Positions 44,501 to 55,849 of a stretch of 64,000 nucleotides of DNA are shown piece by piece. The first letter of the stretch is position 1; each line of letters opens with the position of its first letter. The notes under the pieces are model-generated. The model was not told the DNA's origin. It did not search any database and worked only from the letters and a program-made list of their open reading frames with translations. Source of the DNA: Spongilla lacustris (lineage: Eukaryota; Porifera; Demospongiae; Spongillida; Spongillidae). The position numbers and the translations under genes were made by a program. The DNA lies in the NCBI GenBank assembly GCA_949361645.1, contig OX442421.1, positions 7,208,888 through 7,272,887 of the forward strand, in the 5' to 3' direction.

Positions 44501-47500
44501 TACATGTGCATACTTAAACGATGCCAGAAGTCAATTAAATGAGCGACAGCAATTTTTGTCATCAATGTCAAAAAGCAAGCAAATTTAAGTCATCAATACA
44601 ATGCAGCAGTCACCACAATACCATGTTTGATCAGTTCTGTAGCCAGACCATATTTGGAATGCTGTCACACAGCTTATGACAACGATCACATGCGGCCATT
44701 TCACCGTCTTCAGGTCAGCCCACAGTCACAAGTTTCTAATTGTCTCTGTACTGGACAGTGGACACAACTTCACTTGTATGTACTGACATGTGCAAAGAAT
44801 ATACTATCTATTCCTGTGCTCTTCCTGGTACGTTCTTAAGGGGAGGGGAGGGGGGGGGTGGTATCAAACCAGAAATCAGCGGTCAACATGCAGTAAAAGT
44901 GATGGTGTTAAAAAGATGTCCTGTAGCATGTGTGTATATTAGAGGTAAAATACACTAAGCCACTCCTGGCAGAGAAAAAAATTAGGGGAACAAGTAAATC
45001 TTCTCTGTCAAGAAAGTGATTGGTGGTATGTACGATTGGTGGTGCAAAAAGCAAGGAAACATGTTACAAGAAACAAGTTTTGGTAGGATCCTATATACAA
45101 CTATATAACAGTCCTACATTTGCAAATAGGCTTCTTCATTTGCAAATTCAGGACTGTGAGCCACCAATCACTTTCTCAATAGAAAAGTTTTTGATTTACT
45201 TGTACAGTCTCTATAGCTTAGTAGCTCTTTACTATCAGCTTGGGTGGGGAAACTAGTGACAGAGTTATGTACTACTTTAATAGGCATCAGCACTGCTTTA
45301 TAGATATGTGACTTGACATTCGTGAAAATGTATTATGCAATTTATGCTTACCCAATATCGGCCTTCCATCACTTCATGATCAAATGGCGTTAGTCCAGTT
45401 AGAGAATCGCAGTTCGATATGCAAAGAGTGCACCATCCAAGCATAGTCGTCCCAATTATCTAGTTCTGCATTAATACGTTTGATCAATGATTGCTGAAGC
45501 CGCTGCGAACCAACCTTTTACCGCCTGCAGTTGATTAATTTTACGCAAAATTAGCTTCAAAGCTTTGGCCTAAACACAAGGACTTAATTTTAGTTCTTCT
45601 ATAAATTATTGAGGGGAGGGGACACTTTTTCCAGGGGGGACAATTTTTCCTAGGTAGGAGTGTCCGGGGGGACATCTGTATACCTAGGAACGAATGTCCG
45701 GGGGGACAGGCGGACAGCCATTCCTCCGACAAGAGGACACTTTTTCCAGGGGGGACATTTTTTCTAGGTAGGAGTGTCCGGGGGGACATCTTTACCTAGG
45801 AACGAATGTCCGGGGGGACACTTTTTCCAGGCGGACAGCCATTCCTCCGACACCGGGTTTCGGGATCGGCTTTGTAAGGGGGCTTGTCCAAACTATGTTT
45901 GGAAAAATTAGCGTCATTGTGACGTTAACATATCAACCCTCCCCCCACCCCCCATCTTTCACTACTCTTCCGAAAAGTGTAGTCTGAATATAGTCGGGCG
46001 GGCCCTACCACCGCGTTTGGTCGGGTGGTAGGGCCCGCCCGACCAAACGCGGTGGTAGGGCCCGGCGGTGGTAGGGTGGTAGGGCCCGCCCGACTAGTCT
46101 GAATATACATAACTGCTGCCACTGGAGTCAACGCTGCAGCTAGCTACTCTTAGATGTTCCTAACGCGTATATCCGCATGCGGCTCCTGTCTCATGCATTT
46201 TCTCTCTTCTTAGAACTTTCAGAAACGAAGTGATGGCATTTAAAGAAGAAAAATCCAAAGTGTGAAATATTTTTGACTGTATTTAAACTGTATAGAACAC
46301 TTTTGTATACAGAGAAATAGAACGTGCTCAACTACGGACCCCGCTAGTAAGGTTTTTAAAAGAACAAAAGAGAACGTGTACAACCACAGACCTTCAATTT
46401 TATGCCGGGTTACTAAGAGTCTCCAATGGTTTGCTATCCGGTGTAGACTCTCTATTATCAAAAGAAATCAAATTCGGCACTGATGCAGTACGCGTTTCAA
46501 GCTCATCTGCCCGCTAAGAGTAAGCGGTTTCAATTATGACACAGATATTATGAACGTTACTCTTAGCCTTGTATAGACGAGTTACTTAGAAACTAAATCT
46601 GATTTTTACACAACAACAAAAGAAAAATTAAACGCTTGACTAGTACTGACACAAATCAGTTTCATACGGAAGCAGCAGCAGAGATATAATATATAAGCAG
46701 GACTGAGAAACGTTTTTAAAGGAAACAAGTGTGGGAACGAAGCAGCGTAATAACGATCTCTGTTGTCTGATCTTTCTGCGTCGGCAGTTTGACTACATTG
46801 TACGTGTTTGCCGGTTCCATCTAAATAAGCTGGCTAAGTCCAATTGAATCAATCAACGGTACCGCGGCACATGCATGCAGCGGCAATAATGCATGCATGG
46901 GGTGCCGGAGTATACTATCGTATTTCTCTGTGATATGTTTAGTAGGTGTGGTTGGGTGATACTGAACGTAATTCAACTCACAGCAAGCATGGACCTTGAA
47001 AGAAATTTCCGCAGAACACGCAATGCGTATCAAAGGACAGACATCGAGGATCCGGTACTGCAGAATAAAGCAACAAAATATGTAAGGATACATAACAAAT
47101 GAACTTAAACGTACATCAGTTGCATGTATACTGATATATTTTTATAGTATTATATTATATATTATATATTACTAAGGTATATCATGCTCTGCGCCAGTTT
47201 ATAAACTTGAAGTATACTCACATTTATATTATACCTCATTATGGCCGGATGAATTAAGACAATTAAAGTCTCGTTATAGAGCTAAAATTCATTGCTTGGT
47301 TGTAAGCTTGGCGATCCAGGGCATGGACTGCGTAATGATATAAAACAGTGTAACTCATGCAGTTAGACGTTAGAATCTAGTCTCGCCGGCAAGCCAGGCT
47401 TACTTGTTAACGTTCGACGTATGAAGCACTGTGGACGAGGGAAACGTACCTACAAGTACTACCAGATGAATCACAGCCGAAGCCATTACAATTCTGTAAT

Positions 47501-48349
47501 AACCTGGACCTCAGGGAGACGGAAGTCCAGGATGGGGCACGCGGAACGTGATGTCGACGCTACCAAGGTCACCAGCCGATCGGACAAACAACTCAAATCA
47601 CACACGTGCGAACATACAATATATAAATGTGCATCACATCCAGAATGTTCTACGGCCGGCTGCGGCAGGCTTGCGCCCCGACCGGCGCGGCCCAGACACA
47701 CAAAGGGGTCGCCACATTGTCCCGTTACTACAAATTCACATCGATTAGTTTTACTTTATCAAAACATGCATGTACAAAGGGCCAGAGCCAAATATATTTA
47801 TTAACACCCGCGTGCATAAAAGGGATTACAAGGTGTGTTTTCGATACTGACATAGCGAATGTACGCTTAATAAAACACAAATCATCGCTTATGGAAAATA
47901 AGTGCACCAAGCTTAAATTATAGTTTCTGATCTTAGAGATCGATGACCGGATATCGTTCTGGAGCCAAAACGTCATACATTGCAGTGTCATGTGACATAA
48001 GCCTCAAAACCTATCTGTGATCGCATAATATTTGTATATACATGTACATACCGCTGGTGTTACGGCAATCTGTATTATTGCCGGACGGACTGATGTAGTT
48101 TGCCACGCAAGCGCAGTACTTAGCACTCGTACAAACAGCATTCTGCCCACAATCCGTAGTCGTGTTGCTGTTGCACCCTGAAATAAGTAGATATCCTCAT
48201 CCGCATGATTGCATCGCCGCGGTGTTTTTAAATTACTCACCTTGTGTACTTTGAGCCGAGCAACAGAAGAGTAACAAAAATATGACAGCCACACTATCTA
48301 ATAAGCGTCTCCCATCTGTCCGAGGAAAGTGGGAGGATCTTGGAGCCAT
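41560..48349 (-). CDS. EGF-like single-pass membrane protein (incomplete exon model)
   Basis: Exon 1 (48241-48349, minus) codes MAPRSSHFPRTDGRRLLDSV then AVIFLLLFCCSAQSTQ, a signal peptide or anchor. Exon 2 (48052-48177) is a phase 1-1 EGF-like module with six cysteines (CNSNTTTDCGQNAVC, then YCACV and TDC). A TM exon lies at 41858-42091: CVPIYYLSNQKCVTAC, then SLPNWAIILIAILSFAFALF and VVIICCVIIRCRS. Candidate tail exons are 41648-41696 and the one ending near 41560 (from 41600). The tail frame reads either THVGGNSHVQNAPPTQ plus DDDSDDSEEIKVV, or KLMLVVTAMCKM... ; the first looks more like a cytoplasmic tail, but its phase does not join the TM exon. The EGF exon leaves phase 1 and the TM exon enters at phase 2, so at least one exon in the 5.9-kb gap is missing from my model. 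It could also be two genes. Confidence 0.5.
42710..42737. repeat. Poly-C tract
   Basis: A run of about 22 C. Similar long C or G homopolymers occur at about 20251, 20392, 22702, 25330, 25951, 27061, 33889, 34013 and 36957 and are likely to be length-polymorphic or mis-assembled. Confidence 0.8.
44117..45856. mobile_element. Candidate composite element with CCGGTGTCG ends and TGTCCGGGGGGACA repeats
   Basis: The left part (44117-44345) starts CCGGTGTCGTAGGAA and the right part (45605-45856) ends TTCCTCCGACACCGG. Both are full of TGTCC(C)CCCGGACA words and TTTTCCTAGG spacers, in inverted relation. The 1.26 kb between them is ordinary sequence without a recognised gene. I see no clear target duplication. 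It may be one foldback-type element or two members of one MITE family in opposite orientation. Confidence 0.5.
45982..46105. mobile_element. 106-bp palindromic MITE with 9-bp duplication
   Basis: The element at 45991-46096 begins TAGTCGGGCGGGCCCTACCA and ends with its inverse. It contains nested repeats of CCACCGCGTTTGGTCGGG. The 9-bp direct repeat GTCTGAATA flanks it at 45982-45990 and 46097-46105. Ends and duplication length agree with the element at 522-573. Confidence 0.8.
46110..48045. other. Intronic or intergenic stretch without recognised coding sequence
   Basis: If the EGF/TM model is one gene, this lies in its large intron. Short frames overlap on both strands. I found no convincing EGF or other exon by eye. 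Confidence 0.35.
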
Positions 48350-48554
48350 CTTGAAAATGATTATTGCACGCATGCGCAATTGCTATAATAGTGCATATTA
48401 TGAATGAAATTGCTCAAACGATTTAAAGTAGCAACGAAGATTCATGGGCGTCCCCAGGAATGTATGGGGGGGGGGGGCCTTCCCCCCCCCCCATACTAAT
48501 AATAAAAACCCTGCCTTATTTGGCCACTTTGAACTTGCATAGTTGGTTCCCGTC

Positions 48555-48626
48555 CCCGCCTACTTCACGTAGCGGTGATGTAATCCATCCGCAGCTGTGG
48601 GAATCAGGGTCTGGGTACGAGACTAG
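48555..48626. mobile_element. Partial copy of the TAGTCTCGTACCCAGACCC palindromic MITE
   Basis: Contains CGTAGCGGTGATGTAATCCA, CAGCTGTGGGAATCAGGGTC and TGGGTACGAGACTA. It is the same family as the tandem copies at 52008-52344 and the copy at 54655-54723. Only one half of the palindrome is present. Confidence 0.7.
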
Positions 48627-49008
48627 TTCGTACGTACTCCTGCTGGGACAAAATAGTTTTTTTGGCCATCTCTACTTTATTAGCCATCAGGGCCTTGGGG
48701 AAATAGTACTGCCGAAACCTGATCCTAATATATACCTGTAGTTATCTACACATATAGTAAGTCTTAGATGAAGAACTTTCTGCATTGACCTTTGCTACTT
48801 ATAATATCTCATATAAGGGTGTGTTCCTTGCGTATGAGTTTGTGTTTCTCTAATGAGTGACTGACTGAATCGCTCAATACGACAAGACATGATTGATGAG
48901 AGCCAATTCATATCCATGGTATAGAACCGCAATGATTTGAGATCGAAAACTGTTTAGCTGAAATTATGACTATTCTAATCTTGAATATTGATGCTACATG
49001 TACCTAAT

Positions 49009-49014
49009 TTTATT
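49009..49014 (-). promoter_or_regulatory. Likely UBE2J1 polyadenylation signal AATAAA
   Basis: AATAAA on the minus strand about 240 bp after the UBE2J1 stop codon. Confidence 0.4.
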
Positions 49015-49255
49015 ACTTCATTGATGGAAGAAAAACACTACATAAGAAAGTAAACCAGATGGGACCCATTACATCATACGTACATCAAGTGTGTGTGTGT
49101 GTGTGTGGAGGGGAGGAGCAGTTCCATTACATAACATCATGTGAGAAAGTCATGTTACGGTCCCCTCATCCCAAACAAAGTGTATCACAATTAAAAAAAC
49201 TTTCAAGAAATGCGGATATGACTGCATTGACAAGTGATCATCCATACAAGTGACA

Positions 49256-51714
49256 CTAGGAATACAACAAACGTCTTAGCAGCAGTCCAGCTATAGCCAC
49301 AATCAGCAGCCACATGATCACATAGGAAACAGTACCCCCCACAGGCTCGGCGGCCAAAGCACCCTCCCTCACATGCACCTGAGCCACAGGCTCCTCCCTC
49401 TGAGTGGCTGTCTGTCTGTGCCTGAGGTCAGGGCTCTGTGGTGGGTCTGCAGGAAAATCTCCTTCTGATATTGGAGCCCTCCTCTCTTGCTGTGAGGCCA
49501 AGTCTTCGTGTTGGGAGGTGGAAGGGGAGGGAGTGGTGAGGGGAGTGGGTTCGGGTGCACACTTGGACTGTGCCTGCTCCTGCTGTAGTCTGGCCTTCGC
49601 TGCCTTCACTTCAGCTTCTGACTGGAAAGTAGGAGATACAGGAGGGTGGAAGGTGGTGACAGAACTGATTAGAGAATAAAGACTATTAAAATAACATAAA
49701 TTAATGGGTTTATCTGAATTCATTTAGTTAGTTATCACAATCATCCCACGACTTTCCATATTAATAGAACCTCTACTGGGTTAAATAATTACTCAGTGTT
49801 GACTTCAGGCCACCCTGTATACTGCTTTGTGAAAATTACATAGGATTCCACCCACACAAAAAAGCTTGCACTATCAGGACAGGACACACAAGGAAATACA
49901 TGTATTGTAATAACCGTTTTGTGGTACATGTACTTTGCTGCTACAGATGACTATTGGTTATGAATCAAAATTACAAATCAATGGTCCCTCACCCAAACCC
50001 CAGCAAAAAAAAAAAACTTGTTTGTACACCCACACCCCTGCATACCCACTATACCCACACCCCTGCATACCCACAACCCTGCATACCCACACCCCTGCAT
50101 ACCCACAGCCCTTCACACCCACACATGGACATGCAGGGCTGTTTACAGCTTTTCAAAAATGATCTGTCATTGTGTCAGACAGTTTCAACATTTGGTCCGA
50201 CATAACATGCTAAAATTTACATGCACATTTCAACAATGAATGATTTGTGAGCATACATATTCCTGTACTGTCACTAAGCACAAATGACCTACAGTACAGT
50301 GTAATTACATGTTTGCAAATAAAGCATCCCATGCATCAAGGAACAGAACTTCCTCTGGGTCAGCCAGGCCCTATGTAGTACGTGTACCATAGATCAATTG
50401 CATGATCTGAATTAAATTGAGTCAAAGCAGGACCCCCAACCTTAATTTCCATCAGATCATTAAGTGGTTCTTGTTTTAGGCTGGTTCACTTGTCTGTTTT
50501 GATAACTTTTGATGTTGAAAAAATAAAAAGCAATTCACTGACCAACATAATATTGTGCCACGCTGCAGCATCAGGCGAGACACACGATTTGCATGAAATC
50601 TTCAAAGTGCCTATAAACAGCACACCACAGCAAGTCTATTAACGACTTATCATCTTGATCTACACAGTTTAACCACATCCAAGGTACTCCTTATCCTAAG
50701 CGGTTTAAAACACGCCACGGATACTTGTCATTTGAAACGTTTTGCCAGATCATTAATTAGAATACAACTGTGTGAAAAGAAGTTATTACTATAGCGCGCA
50801 GTATACTATATCTTAATTACTTAATGAGTGGTTATGAACTTAATCAACCATACAATAGTGAGCGGTCATTCGGACCGACGGTCCGTATCAATGATCTGCC
50901 ATGGGCTATTTGTGGTCGGATTTTGACCGATGTCCAACTGCTGTATACAGGTCTGACATGTATGCACATACAAAAGCAAAATTTACCTGAAATGCCATCT
51001 GTGTTGCTATCTGTGAGGCTTCTTCCTCTAGTGATGACAGCTGTTGGGCGTTGCCCTCAGTTGCTGTTACATACAAATGAGAAGAGGTTCAAAGCTAAAA
51101 CACTTTTTAAAAAGTGTAAACAGATTTATTGCCAAGAAGCTCATCAAAATATACATAAATCCACGGCACCAATCACTACAAACTGACTACAGTTATTGAT
51201 TGATTACATCACAGTTATATTACACCGAAAGTTATACTTCGCATAACCATAGTTGAACGATACTTGGGATTTATAAATATATATCTTTTTAAAAGCACAT
51301 TTGCAATAAATATTGGTATTGGTTGAAAAATGAAGACTATGACATCATGACCTTGACAATCAAGGTTAGAGATTTACTTGCCCTACCACCCTAAACTTTA
51401 TCAATGCCATTAAGTGCAGTTGCCTAAATGCAGCACTGATGATAATGACATCACAAGCAGTGATTTCGAAATCTTAGAGAGCTAGATCTTGAAACTAAAA
51501 GTTCCCAGATACCTTTGTTCTGTTTTACATGGGACCAAATGCAAGTTCCTGGCTACAGGTGCACTAATTAGAAGCTTGCCATTGATATAATTGTCTTCAG
51601 TTGCACTATCCTACAACTGAGTTGTATACGACGAAAAATGTACAACTGCCAACGCCAATTAATTTACTATGCCTAGGTTTGGGCCTGGGTACTATACTAT
51701 GTCAGACCACACTG

Positions 51715-51788
<74 letters not shown>

Positions 51789-53163
51789 TGCACCACCCAC
51801 AGACACACACACGTATACCAGGCATATACCATGCATGCACACACCTATAGAAGCACACATACACAAATAACAGATTAGGGAGGTTAGTGGAGGGTGACAA
51901 CTTACCTTCGGGAAGAATGTCTTTATTGGGCACCCCACATTCTGGACAAGTCCAACTCCCTGATCTACAGTGGCCAATAATTAATGGATGATGTCATACT
52001 GACCCTTCCTAGTTTCGTACCCAGACCCTGATTCCCACAGCTGCAGATGGATTACATCACCACTACGTGGAAGTATTAGTCTCGTACCCAGACCCTGATT
52101 CCCACAGCTGCAGATGGATTACATCACCACTACGTGGAAGTATTAGTCTCGTACCCAGACCCTGATTCCCACAGCTGCAGATGGATTACATCACCCCTAC
52201 GTGGAAGTATTAGTCTCGTACCCAGACCCTGATTCCTCAGACCCTGATTCCCACAGCTGCGGAAGTACTACTACTTCCACGTAGCGGTGATGTAATCCAT
52301 CTGCAGCTGTGGAAATCAGGGTCTGGGTACGAGACTAGACCCCTCCCCTTCAACCTATAAACATGTACGCATGCAACACACTTAACTAGTACGAAGGTCT
52401 ACACAGACACTGTCACACACTTGACACATGCACAACCAAGCAATCAACCATGCTCCACACCACACCTTTTAGCCATTCGCTGCCTCTCCTCTGCAGGACA
52501 CTCCAGTGAGCCCACACTACCCAATCCATCTGAAGGCATGAAGCCTATGATGGCCAGCAGGACTGTCCGAACTTGCAGAAAGGCGCCATTGAGCAGAAGT
52601 GCACAAAAAACGTCAAACAGATGTGGGACAAAAAGAAACCAGGTCAGTGTGAAGGGCTTACTGCTCCAAGATGGCTGCCACAACTCAGGATGGTAGGAGG
52701 AGGCACTCAGGCAGATCTTTTGGTGCAGCTCGAAGCGTCCATTAGGCTGCAAATCACACATGGACGTACATGTAGTCGTGGAGCTCTTTACGTAAGTGGT
52801 TTCCACCTCCACCTACCGTAAGCATGATTATACTTGGCGGCTTCATTGGGTACTCGGTCGGTAAGATTATCCTTCCGTGGTAACGTCCGCCCTCGTAGTC
52901 CGTTCCTTTTGACCCTATAATTGTGAAGTGCCATTCGAACAGGTTGTCCTGCAGACATCCGTTGAGGACGATGTCGTAAGTGAGCTAGATGCTGGATATA
53001 CATTACCTCCAATGGCTGCGCATGGTACATAAAGGTGGGTTCCCTCAACTCTATCGCCTCTCTCATAAGCCGTTTTACGGCTAAGTAAACACAGCCGGGT
53101 AAGCTTTCCTTTGTAATTCAAAACAGACTCACCTGGGCTCTTGCGGTTGTATTTGTTTTCCAT
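49256..53163 (-). CDS. UBE2J1: Ubiquitin-conjugating enzyme E2 J1, ER tail-anchored, 8 exons
   Basis: Transfers ubiquitin in ER-associated degradation; held in the ER membrane by a C-terminal anchor (family knowledge). Exons on minus, 5' to 3': 53133-53163, 53007-53080, 52817-52948, 52662-52746, 52466-52571, 51906-51955, 50987-51063, 49256-49621. GT-AG introns and matching phases give 921 nt, 306 residues (human about 318). Start MENKYNRKSPAVKRLM; then YHAQPLEDNLFEWHF, YHGRIILPTEYPMKPPSI, NGRFELHQKICLSASSYHPE with the catalytic cysteine at residue 91, WQPSWSIRTVLLAIIGFMP, the CPECG pair, a Pro/Gln-rich linker and the anchor YVIMWLLIVAIAGLLLRRLL at the end. Exon 6 uses the second of two nearby AGs. 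Intron 5 holds a MITE array and intron 6 a (CA)n tract. A broken copy lies at 58.1-58.9 kb. Confidence 0.96.
50015..50125. repeat. CCCACACCCCTGCATACCCA tandem repeat (UBE2J1 intron 7)
   Basis: About five copies of a 20-22-bp unit. Confidence 0.85.
51717..51786. repeat. (CA)n microsatellite (UBE2J1 intron 6)
   Basis: About 70 bp of CA followed by imperfect CA-rich sequence. Confidence 0.95.
52008..52344. mobile_element. Tandem/inverted array of TAGTCTCGTACCCAGACCC MITE (UBE2J1 intron 5)
   Basis: Three direct copies of about 73 bp (TAGTCTCGTACCCAGACCCT, then GATTCCCACAGCTGCAGATG, GATTACATCACC and ACGTGGAAGTAT), a truncated fourth, then one inverted copy ending TGGGTACGAGACTAG. The whole is a foldback with TAGTC...GACTA termini. 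It resembles a MITE that expanded in tandem. Confidence 0.82.
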
Positions 53164-54256
53164 CGGGTGTACGTTTCAGAATTTCTCTATTTACGGTAGT
53201 TCTGAATAACGTACGTACGTGCACTACTAGTAAATGAAAATCCTGGTGTTCGTCCTGCATCACAAGTATTGGGATTTGTGAGACCTCAAGAAGAATAGTT
53301 GCTAAGGCCGTTCTATCTGTAACACGCCAGGACATACAACAAGCTGCTGGCTCCCTCCAACTATGTGCAGGTCAAGATGCTGGACACATGACACCATGTC
53401 CCATCTATTTAATGATGATGCCAGTGACGCTGTTCTCCTGGTTGACGCCAACAATGCCTTTAACCTACTCAATCGTCAGTCTGCCCTCCAAAATATTCGA
53501 CATCTGTGCCCTTCCATCTCTACCATGCATTCTCATCAATACATACAGGGAACACACTGATCTTTATGTTGATGGTACCACAATACTATCCAAAGAGGGA
53601 ACTACTCAGGGTGATCCTCTCGCCATGCCCATGTATGCCCTTGCCATCCTCCCTCTCATCCACCATGTAAATCATGACATTGATCAAATCTGGTATGCAG
53701 ATGATGCCACAGCCACTGGCAAGATTACCCACAACCTTCTCACCTGGTGGGACAAGCTTGTCTCCCTTGGTCCAGCACATGGCTACCATGTCAGTGCATC
53801 CAAAACATGCCTTGTAGCAAAGCAATCTCATCAAGCTGCTGCCCTCTCTGCCTTCCATGACACCCAGATCACCATCACTGCTGAAGGGAAACCACATCTT
53901 GGAGCTGCATTAGGCACCTTGACCTCTGTACAACATTATGTAAAGAGAAAGGTTGAGGGTTGGGCACAGGAGCTCAACCAGCTAGCCTCAATAGCAGCTA
54001 ACAATCCTCATGCAGCCTATGCTGCTTTCACCCATGGTCTTTCAAGCAGATGGACATTCCTGGCCAGCCATACCAAACATCAGGCAGCCACTGGAAGATA
54101 TAATCCGATCCAAACTGATACCTAACCTCTGTGTACATACATTAACAACAATGACTTCAATGTAGTGAAGATATTTAGATTTTATCATGACTGTTGAAAG
54201 CATCCAGTTATGAATAAAAAGCAATGAAACAAGTAAATAAAAAAACATTCTCTATA
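52567..54256. repeat. Duplicated block, copy 1
   Basis: Covers UBE2J1 exons 4-1 (minus strand), its upstream region and the RT relic. It aligns in the same orientation to about 58316-59897, with a constant offset of 5748 bp over the exon 2-4 part. The left boundary coincides with the first bases of UBE2J1 exon 5 (shared ...CGAACTTGCAG). Copy 1 has the intact gene. Confidence 0.85.
53285..54130 (+). pseudogene. Reverse-transcriptase relic (copy A)
   Basis: Fragments in order: IVAKAVLSVTRQDIQQAAGS, LQLCAGQDAG, VLLVDANNAFNLLNRQSAL, YVDGTTILSKEGTTQGDPLA, IDQIWYADDATATG (the YADD catalytic motif) and LLTWWDKLVSLGPAHGYHVS. A frameshift near 53550 and a small deletion near 53385 split the frame, and the N- and C-terminal parts are missing. 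It lies just upstream of UBE2J1 and belongs to the duplicated block shared with 59.0-59.9 kb. It is the same RT family as the relics at 38.2 and probably 17.9 kb. Confidence 0.8.
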
Positions 54257-54654
54257 AGAAAGTTGGTGGTATATAGCATTTGAAGGCATTTACTGTTACG
54301 GGATTTAGTAACTGGAAGAAGGCTGTACAAAAATTCAATGAGCACGAAAGTTGTCATGCACATGTAAAAAGTTGCCTTAAATACCAAGTGTTAATGAAAC
54401 AGCATAGTGTTAAACAACAGCTATATTAACAACGGCTTCTCATGATCAGTCAGTAAAAAGAGAAATGTTTATCATACAGCTTTCTGTACAATAGTGGGGT
54501 ATTGAACATGCATGTGATATGGAAAAACGAAGTAGTTCATTGCACGCATATGCATGAACAGTGCAATATAATGTGTGCCAGACTAAAACATATCATTCAA
54601 CCCTTGTTTCCCTGCTTTAAATTTTACCTCAAACTTTCTTATATATGTAGAGTA

Positions 54655-54723
54655 GTCTCGTACCCAAACCCTGATTTCTACAGCTGCGTGGAAAAGTAGC
54701 GGATCAGGGTCTGAGTACGAGAT
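54655..54723. mobile_element. Short palindromic MITE, TAGTCTCGTACCC family
   Basis: TAGTCTCGTACCCAAACCCTG, cut here by one base of identity, pairs with CAGGGTCTGAGTACGAGATA around a short CTACAGCTGCGTGG centre. It lies 47 bp upstream of the fucosyltransferase start codon, so it may sit in its promoter or 5' leader. Confidence 0.7.
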
Positions 54724-54769
54724 ACATGTAGATTAATAACATAATATCACGTGCATGTGAGTTATAGAT

Positions 54770-55849
54770 ATGGCGCTACGTCCAATCGTCCTGTTAGTGG
54801 TGCCGATTATTCTCCTCTGCATAGCTTATTTTTATTTGGTACACTTTCGATTTCCGAGTTCTCGACTGCCACCTATATTTCTTGAAGATGATTCGGACAC
54901 ACCCACGAAAAAGATACTTCTGTGGGGTAAGTGGTTTGGCGGGCCCTGGCCTTTACCGCCTAATATAACCTGCTTTGGGGGACACTATGTGTGCAGTTAC
55001 GTGACTGACCGCACCCGGTACAGTAGCAGCGATGCCATTTTGTACCACGGCCGCGATGTTGGGGCGACACAGGATATTGCACCGCTAGATCATCGCCCCA
55101 AGAACCAGGTCTGGATCTATTACAACATGGAGTCTCCCCAGCAAACGTTCGTGTACCCCAAGGTCCCAAGCGTATTTAACTGGACTGCCACTTATGTCAG
55201 CACTTCAGACTTCGCTGCCACGTATGGAAGAATGACGGCGGGAGTTAAGTACAACGGAGGATTTGACCCTAGTAAGAACTATCTGGAAGGAAAGACCGGT
55301 ACCGCGACGGCTATCATCAGCAATTGTCAGGCCGCTTCCGCTGGAGAGAGACTTAAATTTATCAACGCCCTCTCTAAATTCATCGACATCGACGTCTACG
55401 GAGGGTGCGGAAAGGGAAAGTGTGATGATTGTAGGGAAAAGATCCAGTATTACAAGTTCTATCTGTCGTTTGAGAACGCGTACTGTCTTGATTACATAAC
55501 GGAGAAGTTCTACTACAATGGTTTGAGTTTTGGCGCGGTGCCGGTGGTGATTTCTGGCGCCAACCTCTCTAATCCAGAGGTGGCTGCTCCCGGGTCATTT
55601 ATCGATGCATCCAAGTTCACTAGTGCAAAAGAACTTGGAGAATTTTTGAAAAGAGAGGGCTCTGAACCGAAGTACTATAACAAGTATTTTGAGTGGCATT
55701 CAAACTACTCTCATTTGGAGTACTCTGATCCAATGTGCAGCGTGTGCAGGTCTCTTCATCTCAATAACATGCCACCCAAAATCTACCCAAGTATTGAGCA
55801 ATGGTATAATACATTTGGTAGGTGTGATAAATATCCTTCCATCTCATGA
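54770..55849 (+). CDS. Alpha-1,3-fucosyltransferase family (GT10), intronless
   Basis: Golgi type II membrane enzyme that transfers fucose from GDP-fucose to N-acetylglucosamine-containing glycans (family role; acceptor unknown). Length 359 residues, normal for the family. It has a short cytoplasmic start (MALRP), a TM anchor at about residues 6-26, a Pro-rich stem, an N-terminal domain with WIYYNMESPQQT (residues 115-126, the conserved acceptor-side ESP region), and the C-terminal donor-binding motif YKFYLSFENAYCLDYITEKF (228-247) followed by GAVPVVISG and PGSFIDASKF. N-glycosylation sequons occur at NIT 65, NWT 137, NLS 265 and NYS 312. It ends with a Cys-rich tail (CSVCRS, GRCDKY). It is a single open exon, unlike the intron-rich neighbours, so a retrocopy origin or a naturally intronless gene are both possible. 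A fragment of its 5' end lies at 21128. Confidence 0.95.
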   Translation: MALRPIVLLVVPIILLCIAYFYLVHFRFPSSRLPPIFLEDDSDTPTKKILLWGKWFGGPWPLPPNITCFGGHYVCSYVTDRTRYSSSDAILYHGRDVGATQDIAPLDHRPKNQVWIYYNMESPQQTFVYPKVPSVFNWTATYVSTSDFAATYGRMTAGVKYNGGFDPSKNYLEGKTGTATAIISNCQAASAGERLKFINALSKFIDIDVYGGCGKGKCDDCREKIQYYKFYLSFENAYCLDYITEKFYYNGLSFGAVPVVISGANLSNPEVAAPGSFIDASKFTSAKELGEFLKREGSEPKYYNKYFEWHSNYSHLEYSDPMCSVCRSLHLNNMPPKIYPSIEQWYNTFGRCDKYPSIS

